Positions 47,022 through 58,900 of a stretch of DNA of 64,000 nucleotides are shown piece by piece. The notes under the pieces are model-generated. The model worked only from the letters and a program-made list of their open reading frames with translations, ran no database searches and was not told the origin of the DNA. The stretch's first letter is position 1, and every line of letters starts with the position of its first letter. The translations under genes were made by a program, and so were the position numbers. The DNA comes from Chanos chanos (lineage: Eukaryota > Chordata > Actinopteri > Gonorynchiformes > Chanidae): the NCBI RefSeq assembly GCF_902362185.1, contig NC_044507.1, positions 15,653,044 to 15,717,043 on the forward strand. The letters run 5' to 3'.

Positions 47022-47055
47022 CAGTGACGATGAGTTTTGTTCCTTGGCCGAATAC
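47022..47055 (-). CDS. J4 segment, intact
   Basis: VFGQGTKLIVT with donor GTAAGAAA. 23-RSS: heptamer 47056-47062, 23-bp spacer, nonamer 47086-47094. Confidence 0.93.
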
Positions 47056-47374
47056 CACAGTGATTCATCTCATATCTTCACTCATACAAAAACCTCCCCA
47101 GTTACAGAAGGAAGAGGAGTGAAAGTGAAACTTCTGCTTCACTTCAGCTGATCACTTTCTCCTCTGGTTTCCATAATCCATACAGAAAGATCAAACTCCA
47201 ATAGACCCTCTTTTACTCTTCTCTTACATGTCATTAATGTATTCAGAATCCCTGTCTGTGTTGTGTGCTTTTTATTCTTCTCACATTGACAGGTGACAGC
47301 TATGAGATAAATAATTAGGAAACATTTGTTCTATTAATCCTCAGGACACATACTCCTTAATAGAGATGTGGTAC

Positions 47375-47664
47375 GTATTGCTAGGAAAACTTTTGTGTGT
47401 AAATAGGAAGTTGTTCTTGCAAGTGTTCATACACCTGGCTTTGGATAACATGGAATTTAAAGGGGATTATGTCTGCATTTGAGACAGTGAGTCCTACAGG
47501 TGTCTGTGTGATCATCCTCTGGTACATAAAACACATAAAAAAACACGTATCAATAATTTTCTCTATTGATACTCATAGTGATTTACTGCATGCAGGTTCT
47601 CTCCTTGGCTGTTTGATGACATAAACAGACATGTCCCACAGAGATGAAGAAATAAAAAGCACAT
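47375..47664 (-). pseudogene. Ancient V remnant with leader (cluster 4)
   Basis: Nearly the same sequence as the remnants at 21.2 and 31.9 kb: FR1 remnant at 47,470-47,525 and the leader from 47664. No RSS. A short TA/GA repeat (47,702-47,727) follows. Confidence 0.55.
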
Positions 47665-48055
47665 AAAAAGAAAAAAAAAAAGTTTGAACCTGTACACAAG
47701 ATATATATATATATAGAGAGAGAGAAAGCATGACAACATCTTTTAAAACTTGCATAAAACTCAATTAACGCATTAGTGTTTGAAATAAATTTATTTCACA
47801 TGCAACTGCACTGCATTCGACTATACTTATTGGATAGAAACCCGTGATTTTAACTCACCCTGTGCTGTGTATTAGTAATGAGTAAGAGACAGACAGACTA
47901 TATTTCATTCTTTACAGCTGTATTGTTTTTTTTCTCCTTCAGGGGTAAGGGCACCACAGCTGATTTTAGCATTTTCTTCAGCAACAAAGTCAACTGAAGA
48001 AGCAGAAGTGAATGTGAGCAGTGAGGAGGTTTTTGTCATGGTGTGAATCACTGTG

Positions 48056-48513
48056 ATACGGTCTCTTTAGCAGAGCTGTCCCATGTGTTACAGTAATACA
48101 CTGCAGAGTCTCCCACCTCCACATTATTAATGATCAGACTGTAATCTGATTGGGATGAGTGCTTTGATGTGAATTTAGGAGAGGAGAAGCCAGAGCCATA
48201 ATTAGGAGAGCTCCAGCTATGATAATCTCTTAACACATGCTGAGGAGCTGATCCTGGAACCTGTTTATGCCACGCTGCCGCAATATTAGTAACAGTCCCC
48301 AGATTACAGTCCATAGTGACCGTCTGTCCTTCACTCACTGTGAGAACAGGAGGCTTCTGTGTCACCACAGTCACACCACTGACACCTAAATATCAAATCA
48401 GACATACAATCTTCATTAAAGGCCATTCACCCATCAAATACATACAAACAAACGTCTTCTAGAGAATTCTTACATGACAGAGCAGTGATGAGAGTACAGA
48501 GAGTCCCCAGCAT
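48056..48513 (-). CDS. V14 light chain variable gene, intact
   Basis: The leader is 48513-48474 (MLGTLCTLITALS) and the V exon is 48385-48056. FR1 is VLTVSEGQT and FR2 WHKQVPG; CDR2 lies in RDYHSWSSPNYG and CDR3 starts NTWDSSAKETV. Perfect 12-RSS: heptamer 48049-48055, nonamer 48028-48036. It is the nearest V to intact J4-C4. Confidence 0.94.
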
Positions 48514-49453
48514 GTTGTCAGTGTGTGGAGTGAATGGATCTTCCAGTTGAGTTTGAATGTGAGGAGAGGAGAGAGAGACAAAGCCTTTCTTAAAGAAGCC
48601 AAACATGATGTGGGAGGGGCTTCATCAGTCAAACAGTTTCTCCATTTCTTCTCTGTATTTTGCAGAAAACTGATGTCTACCCACAAAAACGTTATTCAGT
48701 AGGCATAAATGAAGGGCTCTGAAACACACTGGTTTCTTGAGTTCTGACATCTGCTGTAGACTGAAAAAAATAACTTAGAGGAAAGTGGAACCTACTACTA
48801 CACCATTAAAGCAAAGGACAACTACAGTATTACATTTGTTCATTCAAACAGCAACGATCATTTCAAACCACAGATAATAATCCATTGGTAAAGCTTCTTG
48901 AGATGTTGAAGATTTCAAAAGTATGTAGGTAAAGACATACCAGTCAGTATGATGAGATTCCACAATATAATGTACACATTTATTTTTTTTTTGCAAAGAC
49001 ACAGTTCGTGAAATCTAATCAAAGTGAAAAAAGTTAAAACTAAGGACACCAATTGTCTTTTTTTTTTGTTACTGTTTTAAGGAATGATCACTTCATCCTG
49101 AATTTGGTGAGTTTCCAACACAAACAAGCAAATTACTAATTTAACAAAGCCCGTGGTAAATATAAACAAGCCATTTTATTATATTTATAGTCGATCATTA
49201 TTATTTTAATAATTGACCTTCAGGATTGATCTTGATCTTAATTATTCGCAGTTTGTTTGGTGAGGAAACACTCTTGAGAAATGGACTGAGCGATTAACAG
49301 TTGAAGAAAGTGGTTGATTCCAAATTGCACAAAACTTATACTCTTCATGATGGAATCAGTTTTTTAAAAATAGAAATTGTTCACTTCTCTCAAGTAAAAG
49401 TAGAAGTGAATGTGAGCAGTGAGGAGGTTTTTGTCATGGTGTGAATCACTGTG

Positions 49454-49709
49454 ATACCCACTCATCAGCAGAGTCATCCCATGTTGTACAGTAATACACT
49501 GCAGGATCTCCCACCTCTAGCTCACTGATTTTAAAACTGCAGTCTGATTTAGAGTGGTATGATATGGTAAATTTGGGAGAAGAGAATCCAGATCCATATG
49601 CTGGGGAATTCCAGCCGTGATGAGAGTTTAAGACAAACTGAGGAACTCCTCCAGGGATCTGTTTATACCAACGACAACCGTCCTCAGAGGTCCCTATGTT
49701 ACAGTCCAT
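49454..49709 (-). pseudogene. V15, 5'-truncated member of the extra-cysteine subfamily
   Basis: It is open from MDCNIGTSEDGCRW to TTWDDSADEWV. FR1 before MDC, the leader and the promoter are missing; the sequence changes abruptly at 49,710. It keeps the same extra cysteines as V4 (GCRW and KSDCSF). RSS perfect: heptamer 49447-49453, nonamer 49426-49434. The second-Cys region reads GDPAVYYC. Confidence 0.85.
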
Positions 49710-50245
49710 TTCAAAGACAAAGTCTCTTTAAAAGATGTAAATATGACACTTTTTAAACATGTGTTGAATGTATTTAGCAGAAAACTGAGGACTACATGAA
49801 AAGCTAGATTCAGACTGTATGAAGAGGGAAGAGGAGGTCTGACTTATACTGAGTTTATTGTGTCGATTAGTTTGGCATGTTGTCGTGATGCAAATTATAA
49901 TCTTGCATCCACTATTGCTTCGGTCTCAAACAAAATCTCATAAATGACCAAATGACATTAACCCAACTTTATATCCAGACCTCAAAGTTCCAAAATTTCA
50001 CACTGCTGATGATGTGTACTTATCCCTGTGATAAACAATGTCAAGACAGTTATCTAATACAACAAATCTCTTGACAGAATTGTAATATATTCTCAACAAA
50101 GCATTTAGTTATTATTGAATACTGTTAATACTAAAATGATATTTTTTTCTAAAACACTCTTGCTCACAGAATGTTTTGGAGTTGACTGAAAGCAGAGGTG
50201 AATGTGAGCAGTGAGGAGGTTTTTGTCATGGTGTGAATCACTGTG

Positions 50246-50530
50246 ATACCCACTCCTAAGCAGAACTGTCCCATGTCTGACAGTAATACACTGCAGAGTC
50301 TCCCACCTCCACATTATTAATGATCAGACTATAATCTGACTGGGATGAGTGTTTTGATGTGAATTTAGGAGAGGAGAAGCCAGAGCCATATTGAGGAGAG
50401 CTCCAGCTATGATGGAATCTTAACACATACTGAGGAACTGTTCCTGGAACCTGTTTGTACCATTGTGCACTCTCATCAGTAACAGTGCCCAGATTACAGT
50501 CCATAATGACCATCTGTCCTTTACTCACTG
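50246..50530 (-). pseudogene. V16, truncated in FR1, stop in CDR3
   Basis: Main-family V from SKGQMVIMDC to WDSSA. A TAG then stands where relatives have a Lys or Ser codon, followed by EWVSQ. The RSS is perfect (heptamer 50239-50245, nonamer 50218-50226). FR1 is interrupted at 50,531 by a dispersed element, and leader and promoter are gone. The CDR3 stop alone could be trimmed during joining; the truncation cannot be rescued. Confidence 0.85.
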
Positions 50531-50930
50531 ACTACCCTTTTTCCACTGACACGGTGCCGGTGCTGGTGCCTAACCTAGCAATGGGGCCACGCTTTTCCAT
50601 TGAAAAAATACTGGTGCTGGTGCCAAAAAGCTGGCACTGGCATGGCACCGCAGAATAGCTGGTCCCAAAAGTTGGAACCCCTGACATCAGTGCCTGTGCA
50701 AATAAGAACTGTGTGAGAACCAATCAGTTTGGCGTGTGATGTGTTTGATACGTGACGTTCTCTGACCAAGATGGCAGTAGGCTAAAGGCTATATGTAGCA
50801 TGAAAATGTGTATGATTAAAAGATGTATGGGCAACCAGTTGTGTCCACATCAACACAGGCTGTTGTTTACATGTTGCATGGGCATAGTCAGAGCCAGAGC
50901 GGTTGAGATCAAGAGAGATCAACCTACACT
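50531..50930. mobile_element. Non-autonomous element or elements replacing the 5' half of V16
   Basis: It starts with CTACCCTTTTCCACTGACAC. Inside are inverted motifs GGTGCCGGTGCTGGTGCC and GGCACTGGCATGGCACC, typical of palindromic MITE-like fish repeats. From about 50,933 the sequence resumes as the flank normally found 5' of a J segment (TAGACCCTCTTCTACTCTTC). A J and C may therefore once have lain here. Confidence 0.5.
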
Positions 50931-51074
50931 AGACCCTCTTCTACTCTTCTCTGATATGCCAGTATAATATTCAAAATCCCAGTCTGTGTTCTATGACTCA
51001 TTCTCTTCTCACATAAGATGTGTAGAATGACTTGATATTTGCATATACGCAGATGTTAATGATCTCAATCATTT

Positions 51075-51400
51075 TGACACAGACCCTTTAATGCAGCCAC
51101 CAAATGTGTGATTATATTTGACAACAGCATCTCCAATATCCACTTTATTAATTATCAGTTTGTAATATGTGTGAGATATTTTTGTTCTATTTGCGAGAGA
51201 AAGAAAAGTGATTCATACTTCAGAGACCTCCAGCTGTGATCAAATTTTAACACACACACACACACATGCAAAGTTTTTCTTTTACACAACTGAGCAGTAG
51301 GCTCATCATTTCAGTCAAACAGCACATGTGATCGTGAATGTGTGCCCTGTCATCACAGTGAGTGCTGTATGTGTGTGTGTGACCATCCTCTGGGATTAAT
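51075..51400 (-). pseudogene. Ancient V remnant (between V16 and V17)
   Basis: Relative of the 43.8-44.2 kb remnant. A GDAVVKYNHT-like FR3 is seen on the - strand near 51,090-51,140 and FR1 near 51,340-51,390, with a short CA run between. No RSS is recognised. Confidence 0.55.
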
Positions 51401-51643
51401 GAGAGAAGACACAAATGAAAGTGAGAATGCACGTGGTTCAACTTTTGTTATGAAACGTGCAACACTTAAGCAGAGATTAACTAATTCAGCTGTTTCTACA
51501 CTCAATATATACAGTGTGGCACAGTTTTGAGATGTTGATTATATAAATTGCTTCATGATGGAGTGTTTATTGTGAAGTTGACTGAAGAAGAAGAAGTGAA
51601 TGTGAACAGTGAGGAGGTTTTTGTCATGGTGTGAATCACTGTG

Positions 51644-52101
51644 ATACGACCTCCCTAGCAGAGCTGTCCCATGTGTTACAGTAATACACTGCAGAGTCTC
51701 CCACCTCCACATAACTGATTATTAACTGATAGTCTGTGGATGATTGGGCTTTAGATGTGAATCGGCTGGAGGGAAAATTCTCTCCATATTCATCAGGGGC
51801 GCTGTGAGAGCGGTAGAATCTCAACACAAACTCTGGACTCTCTGGATGAACTTGTTTGTGCCAACTAACATGATTACCTTCATCCTTTGTGAGTAGCAGT
51901 GTTCCCCTTAGTTAATGTTAGTCCTGGAGGTGTCTGTGTGACAGCTTTCTGACAACTGACGCCTGCAAAAGAACAAAAAATAATGACGATGATGAAAAGC
52001 TATTCAGAGGTGTTTAGTTTCACGAGATGTTGAAATATTATAAAAACTCCTCTAACTTACATGACAGAGCAGTAATCAAACTGTAGGAATATGCCCAACA
52101 T
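51644..52101 (-). pseudogene. V17 pseudogene (GLTLTQG subfamily)
   Basis: The RSS is perfect (heptamer 51637-51643, nonamer 51616-51624), and FR2 to CDR3 is open (FTSKAQSSTDYQLIISYVEV to NTWDSSAREVV). FR1 has a 14-nt deletion that removes the first Cys and shifts frame. The leader (52101-52061) is 41 nt instead of 40, so it too is out of frame. V10 is the sister copy; the Arg codon lost in V10 is present here. Confidence 0.85.
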
Positions 52102-52607
52102 GTCTCTCTGAATCACTCTTCTACTGCTAAGACATACAGTGTAGGAGACCATGAGCTGAAAACAAATTAAATATCCTCCTATATGACAGAGAGAGAGAGA
52201 AAAAAGGAAGGAAGGGTAATGTGTTATCAACCAATAGGATGTCTTACTGCTTAAGGAAAGAACAGAGGGCGTGTTTTTTCATTTTTTTCTACCTTGCATA
52301 GATGAATCTTATTTCAAAACTTTTCTATAGTTGTTGAAGTTAGTGTACTGTAGACAGCTCCAAAGAGCGGATACTATGCAGTGTGTTTACATGTCATCCT
52401 GATGAGAATGTTAAATCTAACGAAAGCACTGTCACAGTGAAGAAATTACAATAGAAAATTAAGAGGGGTCTTCAGGCTTAATATATACAGTTTGACACAG
52501 TTCTGAGATGGTAATTCTCTTCATTATAGTCTCTGTTGCGAAATGGACAGAAAGCAGAAGTGAATGTGAGCAGTGAGGAGGTTTTTGTCATGGTGTGAAT
52601 CACTGTG

Positions 52608-53061
52608 ATACGTTCTCTTTAGCAGAGTCGTCCCACGTGTTACAGTAATACACTGCAGAGTCTCCCACCTCCACATTATTAATGATCAGGCTGTAATCTG
52701 ATTGGGATGAGTGCTTTGATGTGAATTTAGGAGAGGAGAAGCCAGAGCCATAGCTGGGAGAGCTCCAGCCATGATAATTTCTCAACACATACTGAGTTAC
52801 TGACCCTGGAACCTGTTTATACCATTGTGCAGCACTAGTAGTCACAGTCCCCAGATTACAGTCCATAGTGGCCGTCTGTCCTTTACTCACTGTGAGAACA
52901 GGAGGCTTCTGTGTCACCACAGTCACACCACTGACACCTAAACATCAAATCAGACATACAGTCTTCATTAAAGACCATTCACTCATCAAATACTGACAAA
53001 GATCTTCTAGAAAATTCTTACATGACAGAGCAGTGATGAGAGTACAGAGAGTCCCCAGCAT
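52608..53061 (-). CDS. V18 light chain variable gene, intact
   Basis: The leader is 53061-53022 (MLGTLCTLITALS) and the V exon is 52937-52608. CDR1 is TVTTSAAQ; CDR2 lies in RNYHGWSSPSYG; CDR3 starts NTWDDSAKENV. Perfect 12-RSS: heptamer 52601-52607, nonamer 52580-52588. It is the intact paralogue of leaderless V8. Confidence 0.94.
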
Positions 53062-53914
53062 GTTGTCAGTGTGTGGAGTGAATGGATCTTCCAGTTGAGT
53101 TTAAAACTGAGGAGAGGAGAGCGATAAAGCCTTTCTTAAAGAAGCCAAAGATGATGTGGGAGGGGCTTTGCTAAACAGTCAAACAGTTTCTCTGTTTCTC
53201 AGCTATACTCCGCAGATAATTGATATCTGCCCTCAAAATGTAATTCAGAAGGCATAAATCAATTGTTATGTTACACTGGTTTCTTGAGGTCTGACATCTG
53301 CTGTAGAATGAAAACAAAAACTAAACTGAGAGGACAGTGGAACCCACTACTACACCATTAAAGTAACTGGCAAATTAAATTTGTTCATTTAAACAGCAAA
53401 AATCATTTGGCTTAAACTGATTTCTCTGGACACATCGGTTTCATAAGGTGCGGTAGGGTGAAAAAAAAAAAGCTGAGAGGAATGTGGAACCCATTACTAC
53501 AAAATTAAAGCAAAGGACAACTGGATAATTCAATTTGTTCATTTAAACAGCAAAATTTGTTTCAGACTGCACTTGATCATACATTGTTAAAGCATTGTAG
53601 AGAGTTTGAAGTTTTCAAAGTATGTAGGCAAATATATAGTAATGACTATGATGAGTTTCCACTATATATGGTACACACCTAAAATATTATTTGCTCTTCT
53701 TTCTGCACTGAAAATGTTTATCTTATCAAATTGAAATAGATAAGCAAACTAAAGATGCCAGTCTTTATTTTTTAACAGTTTAGAATGTAACCTTTAATCC
53801 TGAATTCTGAATCCTGAATTTGTCTGATATGTTTACAAAGTGACCAACTTCTTACACAAATAAGCAGTTTGTCAGTTATCGTCAAAAAGTTGACCTCATC
53901 TTATGTTACATAGC

Positions 53915-53955
53915 GGTGACAAGAGTGTCCCCAATATGTTAGCAGAGTCTGGTCC
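53915..53955 (-). pseudogene. Orphan leader exon remnant, copy 2
   Basis: Same decayed leader (ATATTGGGGACACTCTTGTC) as at 33.36 kb, again without a V exon. Both belong to the duplicated V8-C3 / V18-C5 blocks. Confidence 0.65.
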
Positions 53956-54355
53956 AAAGAGCTCTTACTGTCTTACTTAGAGATGATCAATTCAGATTTG
54001 AGAATGAGGAGAAGGCAGACAGTGGGATGGTTCTATCAGAGCACATTTTGACATCTAGAGGGAGGAGCTATTAAATGTGCCAATCAGAAGATCACACATA
54101 TTATCATGCATGAGTATGTATTCATAACCTTAAATAGAATCAGTCTGATATTTGCTCCATAAAGTCAGGAAAAGTGTAAATTAATCAACAAATGTCCATT
54201 TGAATCCATGTACTGTATAAGTTACTTTAAGTTGATAAGCCAAACAAAAATTATTCCTTACTTTGGTCAGAAATCTCATTTACTTTGTCCAGACATTTCC
54301 ATCCAGTCAATTTATTGACTGTGAATGAGAGAGTGATAAAGTGGATGTCAGTACT

Positions 54356-54532
54356 GAGTCATGATCTCCTCAGAGTCACAGGGCCATAACCAGATCAGGT
54401 GTGTCCCTGTTCATCCTGAGAGAGAAACAATAACCTCATCATTTACATACAGCTAAAGTTACTCTGATCAACCTGCAGGTGCATCCTGGGTAAAAGAGGA
54501 CCAGCCATGCAGATATAACAGACATTTCTGTA
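54356..54532 (-). promoter_or_regulatory. Conserved 3' block B6 (putative enhancer) downstream of C5
   Basis: Complete copy about 580 bp 3' of C5, nearly identical to B3 because of the segmental duplication. Confidence 0.55.
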
Positions 54533-55114
54533 ACATCAGCTCAGAAAATCTCCTCTTTCAGGTCCTCCAGCGCCCTCTTATGTTCACTCATATAACTGCA
54601 GGAGAAGAGTCCCCTTTCATACCAATTCTGTGACACTGTCAAACTTTACTATTAATGTTTCTGAGACTGTTGCCCAAAGTGTCAGTAAAAAAGACCGTAG
54701 TTCCCAGGCTGAAAGAGAAACATGTCAGACAGAGTGTGTGTGTCCTTTTCACAGTCACCTCAATCATTCTGATTTCTCTGGACAATTTCACTTTGGCCTC
54801 CTTGTTCAATTTACAATTTACAATTTACAATTTGGTATTTAGCAGACACTTCTAGCCAAAGCGACTTACAATTCAAAATACATATGTTGATTCACAGCTA
54901 ACGGTTAATCATAGAAAACAACACAGTGAAACTGCATAAACACTCATTTATTTGTAAGCATTCAATTGAATTTAAACAAAGTGCATTGCATTATATAAAT
55001 GTAAAAAAAAGAAAATATTTCAGACATTTCAAAAATGGAAAGGTTTTGCTATATAAGTATCATGAATAGAACATAGGAAACTCAGGAAACATTCATCACT
55101 TCATGTCACTGATG

Positions 55115-55473
55115 TCAGTTACTGCAGTCAGACTTCTTTATTTTTTTCTCAGAGGATTTTGATCCAACTGACATTTGACATGAAACCTCTTTGTCACTCT
55201 CCCACTCAGAGGTTGGAAGACTCAAAAAACTGCTCACTTTGAACTTTTCTGGTTCTCTACTGAAAAGCCAGGATATAAAATTCTGGTTGCTCTGTTTTTC
55301 AACAGAACTGGTGAAAACTCCATCAGTGACTGATTTCCCACTCACTGTCCAACTGACATCAGCAAAACCCACAGAGAGGTCATTAGCCACACAAACCAGA
55401 GTGACCTTTTCTGACTTCAGCTCCTCACTGGATGGAGGGAAGAGAGTCAGAACAGGAGCTGGGAGGACAGAGT
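55115..55473 (-). CDS. Ig light chain constant exon C5 with 12-residue insertion
   Basis: The exon is 359 nt with the same in-frame 36-bp insert as C3 (NFISWLFSREPE; Ile for Met). It is otherwise open, with SSVEKQ for SSAEKQ. Its own J5 lacks a recombination signal, so the exon is coding-competent but has no J through which a rearranged V could reach it directly. Confidence 0.88.
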
Positions 55474-56141
55474 CTGTACAGAGACAGAAATTAATAAAAA
55501 AGATTTACAAAAATCAAATTGAAATCTTTTAACAAATCAAATAAAATCATTGATTTACTGCATTGCCCTAAAGATCAGTTTCATTCAATGTATATAGATA
55601 AACATTGATTGAATGGATTTATCAAAATCAGACTGATGGTTTCTATTGCTAATCGTTAGCATGTATACAGGAGGAAAGAACACAGCTCAGATTTCATACC
55701 AGTTAGGAAACCTGATATGGAAAAATAATATTCTAGCCCTCAGTCCTCAGAGTTCAAATGTCATAAAAGTGCAAAATCTTCCTGACAAACAATTTTGTTC
55801 ACTAATCTTTTTTTTTTACTACAAGTTTTACTACAAGTGCTCACAAAGCTTCTATGCAGTTTTAGATTTTAAATTCTAATCTTCAAATTTATGAAATCTC
55901 ATGCCCAAATACTGATAATGAAATCGAGGACTCCACAACAAGGCAATACATTTTAGTTAATGAAGAGCTTTAACATGTCTCAGCAATATCAAACATGTCT
56001 GCAACAGAAGAATTCTTTCAAAAAATGCAGTTCAGCTCATATGAATTTAATGTTAAAAATGACTTTTATCTAAATGTCATGAAAGATCCATGAGAATTTT
56101 GGACACTGCTATTGTTAAAGGAAAAAGAAAAGTTTCTTACC

Positions 56142-56166
56142 AGTGACGATGAGCTTTGTTCCTTTA
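56142..56166 (-). pseudogene. J5, 3' half only, RSS lost
   Basis: The 3' half K-G-T-K-L-I-V-T and donor GTAAGAAA match J6 (same GCTCAT codon choice). Upstream of the AAAGG the sequence becomes the duplicated 26.1 kb segment (CTTGGCTAAAGG). The VFG codons, heptamer, spacer and nonamer are therefore gone. Confidence 0.85.
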
Positions 56167-56880
56167 GCCAAGATGGTAAGTAACTCGAGGAAGAGAATAT
56201 TTCAGTGATACAGATGCCAGGACTGATCACTTTTAATGTCAGTGGTGACGGTACAAATTCAATGAATGTAGGAGCTGGAGGCCAAGTGAACAGGATCACA
56301 TAAACAGTCATGACTGTCTTTATTAAAAACATACTAGAGTGAAAATAAATGGTTAAGTCTTATGCCTTGTGGGTTTATGTAAAATTTCAGTATAAGAGTA
56401 GCACAACAGAAAAGCCTGGAATAAATGGTGCTGCACATAATGTCTTTTCTTTTCTTTTCTTTTTTTTATTATTTAGCCAGTTATTGTCTGGTCTTAATTG
56501 GGGTCGTGTGATAATGCATTCCCCTTCTAACTTGGGGTGAAATTTAAGTATATGTCACTTTTTGTTCCTGTCGTTGCGCATGTAAGGTTGACAATGGTTG
56601 ACAATGCAGCATGAAACTGCATCTGTACTTAACTGCCGAAATACATAGCTGGCTAGTCTTTAATAAGACAAATGACTGCTAGGATAATAACAGTGGCAAG
56701 ATGAGCTTATTTCTTTCCATTCAAGTTTTGGTTGTGTTACAGCTTTCTTAAGGTCTCTTGGCTGTTGCTGCAGTGTTAACGGTAATGAATGTTTAACCAA
56801 TGCTCATTGCATGACAGTGCACAAGACCGTCCACTGGTGGTGTGCGAGAGGGCGGGATCTAAAGAAAAAAGTAAAAGCAA
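56166..56880. repeat. Duplicated intergenic segment, copy 2 (partner 26.1-26.8 kb)
   Basis: Homologous to 26,117-26,740 with an extra stretch of about 100 bp (TGCAGCATGAAACTGCATCT...). Its edge truncates J5, so its arrival or a deletion next to it removed the J5 signal. Confidence 0.75.
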
Positions 56881-57044
56881 TGCAAATGCACACACAATGA
56901 ATGGCGACTGTGGAAAGCAAAAGCCAAATCCCGGGAATTTCTTTGCCGATTTAGAAGTCCGAAAAAGAGGGCATGTCCGGGAAAAAGAGGAGGTATGATC
57001 ACCCTAGTTTATCAGGACGTGACCCCATCATAAATTGAGCATTA

Positions 57045-57246
57045 CCTGTACACTGTAGAGTCTCCCACCTACACATTATTAATGATCAGACTGTAATCTA
57101 ATTTAGATGATTTTGTTGATGTATATTTAGGTGAAGAAAACTCAGATCCATACTATGGAGATCTCCAGGAATGGTAAAACCTTAGTACATGTGCTGGAAA
57201 TTGTAATTGTATACATCCTGGAACCTGTTTGTACCAGTTGGCACTG
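57045..57246 (-). pseudogene. V19 fragment (V11 subfamily), fused to V20
   Basis: FR2 to FR3 of the divergent subfamily also seen at 40.8 kb (CACTGTAGAGTCTCCCACCT; SDPYYGDLQ region). The RSS is absent, and at 57,247 it passes directly into FR3 of a main-family V. Confidence 0.7.
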
Positions 57247-57645
57247 GGGATGAGTGCTTTGATGTGAATTTAGGACAGGTCAGAGCCATACACAGGAGAG
57301 CTCCACCCATGAAAAACTTAAAATAAACTAAGGCACTGATCCTGGAACCTGTTTGTACCAATGTCCATCTTCATTAGTAACAGTGCCCAGATTACAGTCC
57401 ATAGTGGCCATCGGACCTTTGCTTGCTCTGAGAACAGGAGGTTTCTGTGTAACCACAGTCACACCAGTGACATCTTAGAAGATATGAACAATTTCATAAG
57501 TATTATTTCAAACATTTATAAAGGCCACTTTGAAGGCATAAATATCTGTTTTGTTTGTTTGTTTGTTTGTAATGCTTTCTGACAAAACTGAATTTCAAAA
57601 AGTTCATTTAATCTTACATGACACTTCAGGAGTGTCCCCCAACAT
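57247..57645 (-). pseudogene. V20 fragment, main family, 3' truncated
   Basis: FR1 to FR3 of a main-family V is visible (TVVTQKPPVLRASKGPM, MDCNLGTVTNED, WYK changed to LVQTG reading). The acceptor region is altered, the leader (from 57645) is shortened by a deletion, and the end beyond FSSPKFTSKHSS is missing where V19 begins. Confidence 0.75.
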
Positions 57646-57952
57646 TTAGAGATGATCGAGATTTGTCAACAAGGGGAAGGTGGACAGTTGATTGGTCCCA
57701 TAAGTAACATATTAGGACATCCAGAGGGAGGAGCCATTAAAATGTGCCAATCAGAGGATCATACACTCTACTACGTATGAATATGCACTCATAACCTTAA
57801 ATAGAATCAGTCTAATATTTTCTCAGTAAAGTCAGGAAAAGAGTAAATTAATTAACGAATGTCCATCTGAGTGCATCAATACTGAATAAGTTACTGTAAG
57901 TTGTTAAACCAAACAAAAATGTTCTTTACTCTGTTTAGAAATTTCATTTTTG

Positions 57953-58073
57953 TTCCTGTTCATCCTGAGAGAGAAACAATAACCTCATCATTTACATACA
58001 GCTAAAATTACTCTGATCAACCTGCAGGTGCATCCTAAGTAAGATATAACGCAGATAACAGACATTTCTCTCA
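57953..58073 (-). promoter_or_regulatory. Conserved 3' block B7 (partial) downstream of C6
   Basis: The central part of the block only, including GCACCTGCAGG and ATGTAAATGATGAGG. It is about 500 bp 3' of C6. The proximal octamer-like part is altered. Confidence 0.5.
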
Positions 58074-58577
58074 CATTAGCTCTTTAAGGTCCTCTACCGC
58101 CCCCTACATTCATTTACATAACTGCAAGAGAAGAGTTCCCTTTCAATTAAATGCTAAGACATTGTCAAATGTTGAGTTTACATACTTTGTGATTGTGCCT
58201 CAAAGTGGGAAAAAAAATCATGGTTCCAAGGATGAAATAGAAATGGATGGGTGGGTGTCCTTTTCACAATCACCTCAATAATTCTGATTTCTCTGAACAA
58301 TTTCCCTTCAGCCAGTTATTTGAAAATACATTTGTTGATTCGCGACTAACTGTTAAATACAGAAATCCACACTCTGAATTTGCAGAAACATTTATTTGTC
58401 ATTTATTTGAATACATGTAATTAAACTGAAAGAAAATACATTTCATTACTGAAATCAAAAGACATTTCAGATAAGTCAAAAATGGAAGGCTGTCAAAGGT
58501 TTAATATAACATTTTTTTCTCTATTATGAACAAAGGAAAAAAAACTTGGAAACATTTCTCATTTCATGTCACTGATT

Positions 58578-58900
58578 TCAGTTACTGCAGTCAGACTTCT
58601 TTATCTTCTTCTCAGAGGATTTTGATCCAACTGACATTTGACATGAAACCTCCTTGCCACTCTCCCACTCAGAGGTTGGAAGACTCAAATAACTGCTGAC
58701 TTTGAATTTCTGGTTGCTCTGTTTTTCAGCAGAACTTGTGAAAACTCCATCAGTGACTGATCTCCCACTCACTGTCCAACTGACATAAGCAAAACCCACA
58801 GAGAGGTCATTAGCCACACAAACCAGAGTGACCTTGTCTGACTTCAGCTCCTCACTGGATGGAGGGAAGAGAGTCAGAACAGGAACTGGGAGGACAGAGT
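58578..58900 (-). CDS. Ig light chain constant exon C6
   Basis: A 323-nt open exon with acceptor CTGTACAG. Variants are GFAYVSW (for GFADVSW), SGRSVT and WESGKE. Both domain cysteines and SDCSN are kept. It forms a complete cluster with J6 and V21. V genes of further clusters may lie beyond the right edge of the locus. Confidence 0.93.

Noticed and set aside
19756-58900. CRISPR-like or satellite reading of the regular repeats
   Set aside because: The periodicity is explained by duplicated V-J-C units with coding exons and recombination signals.
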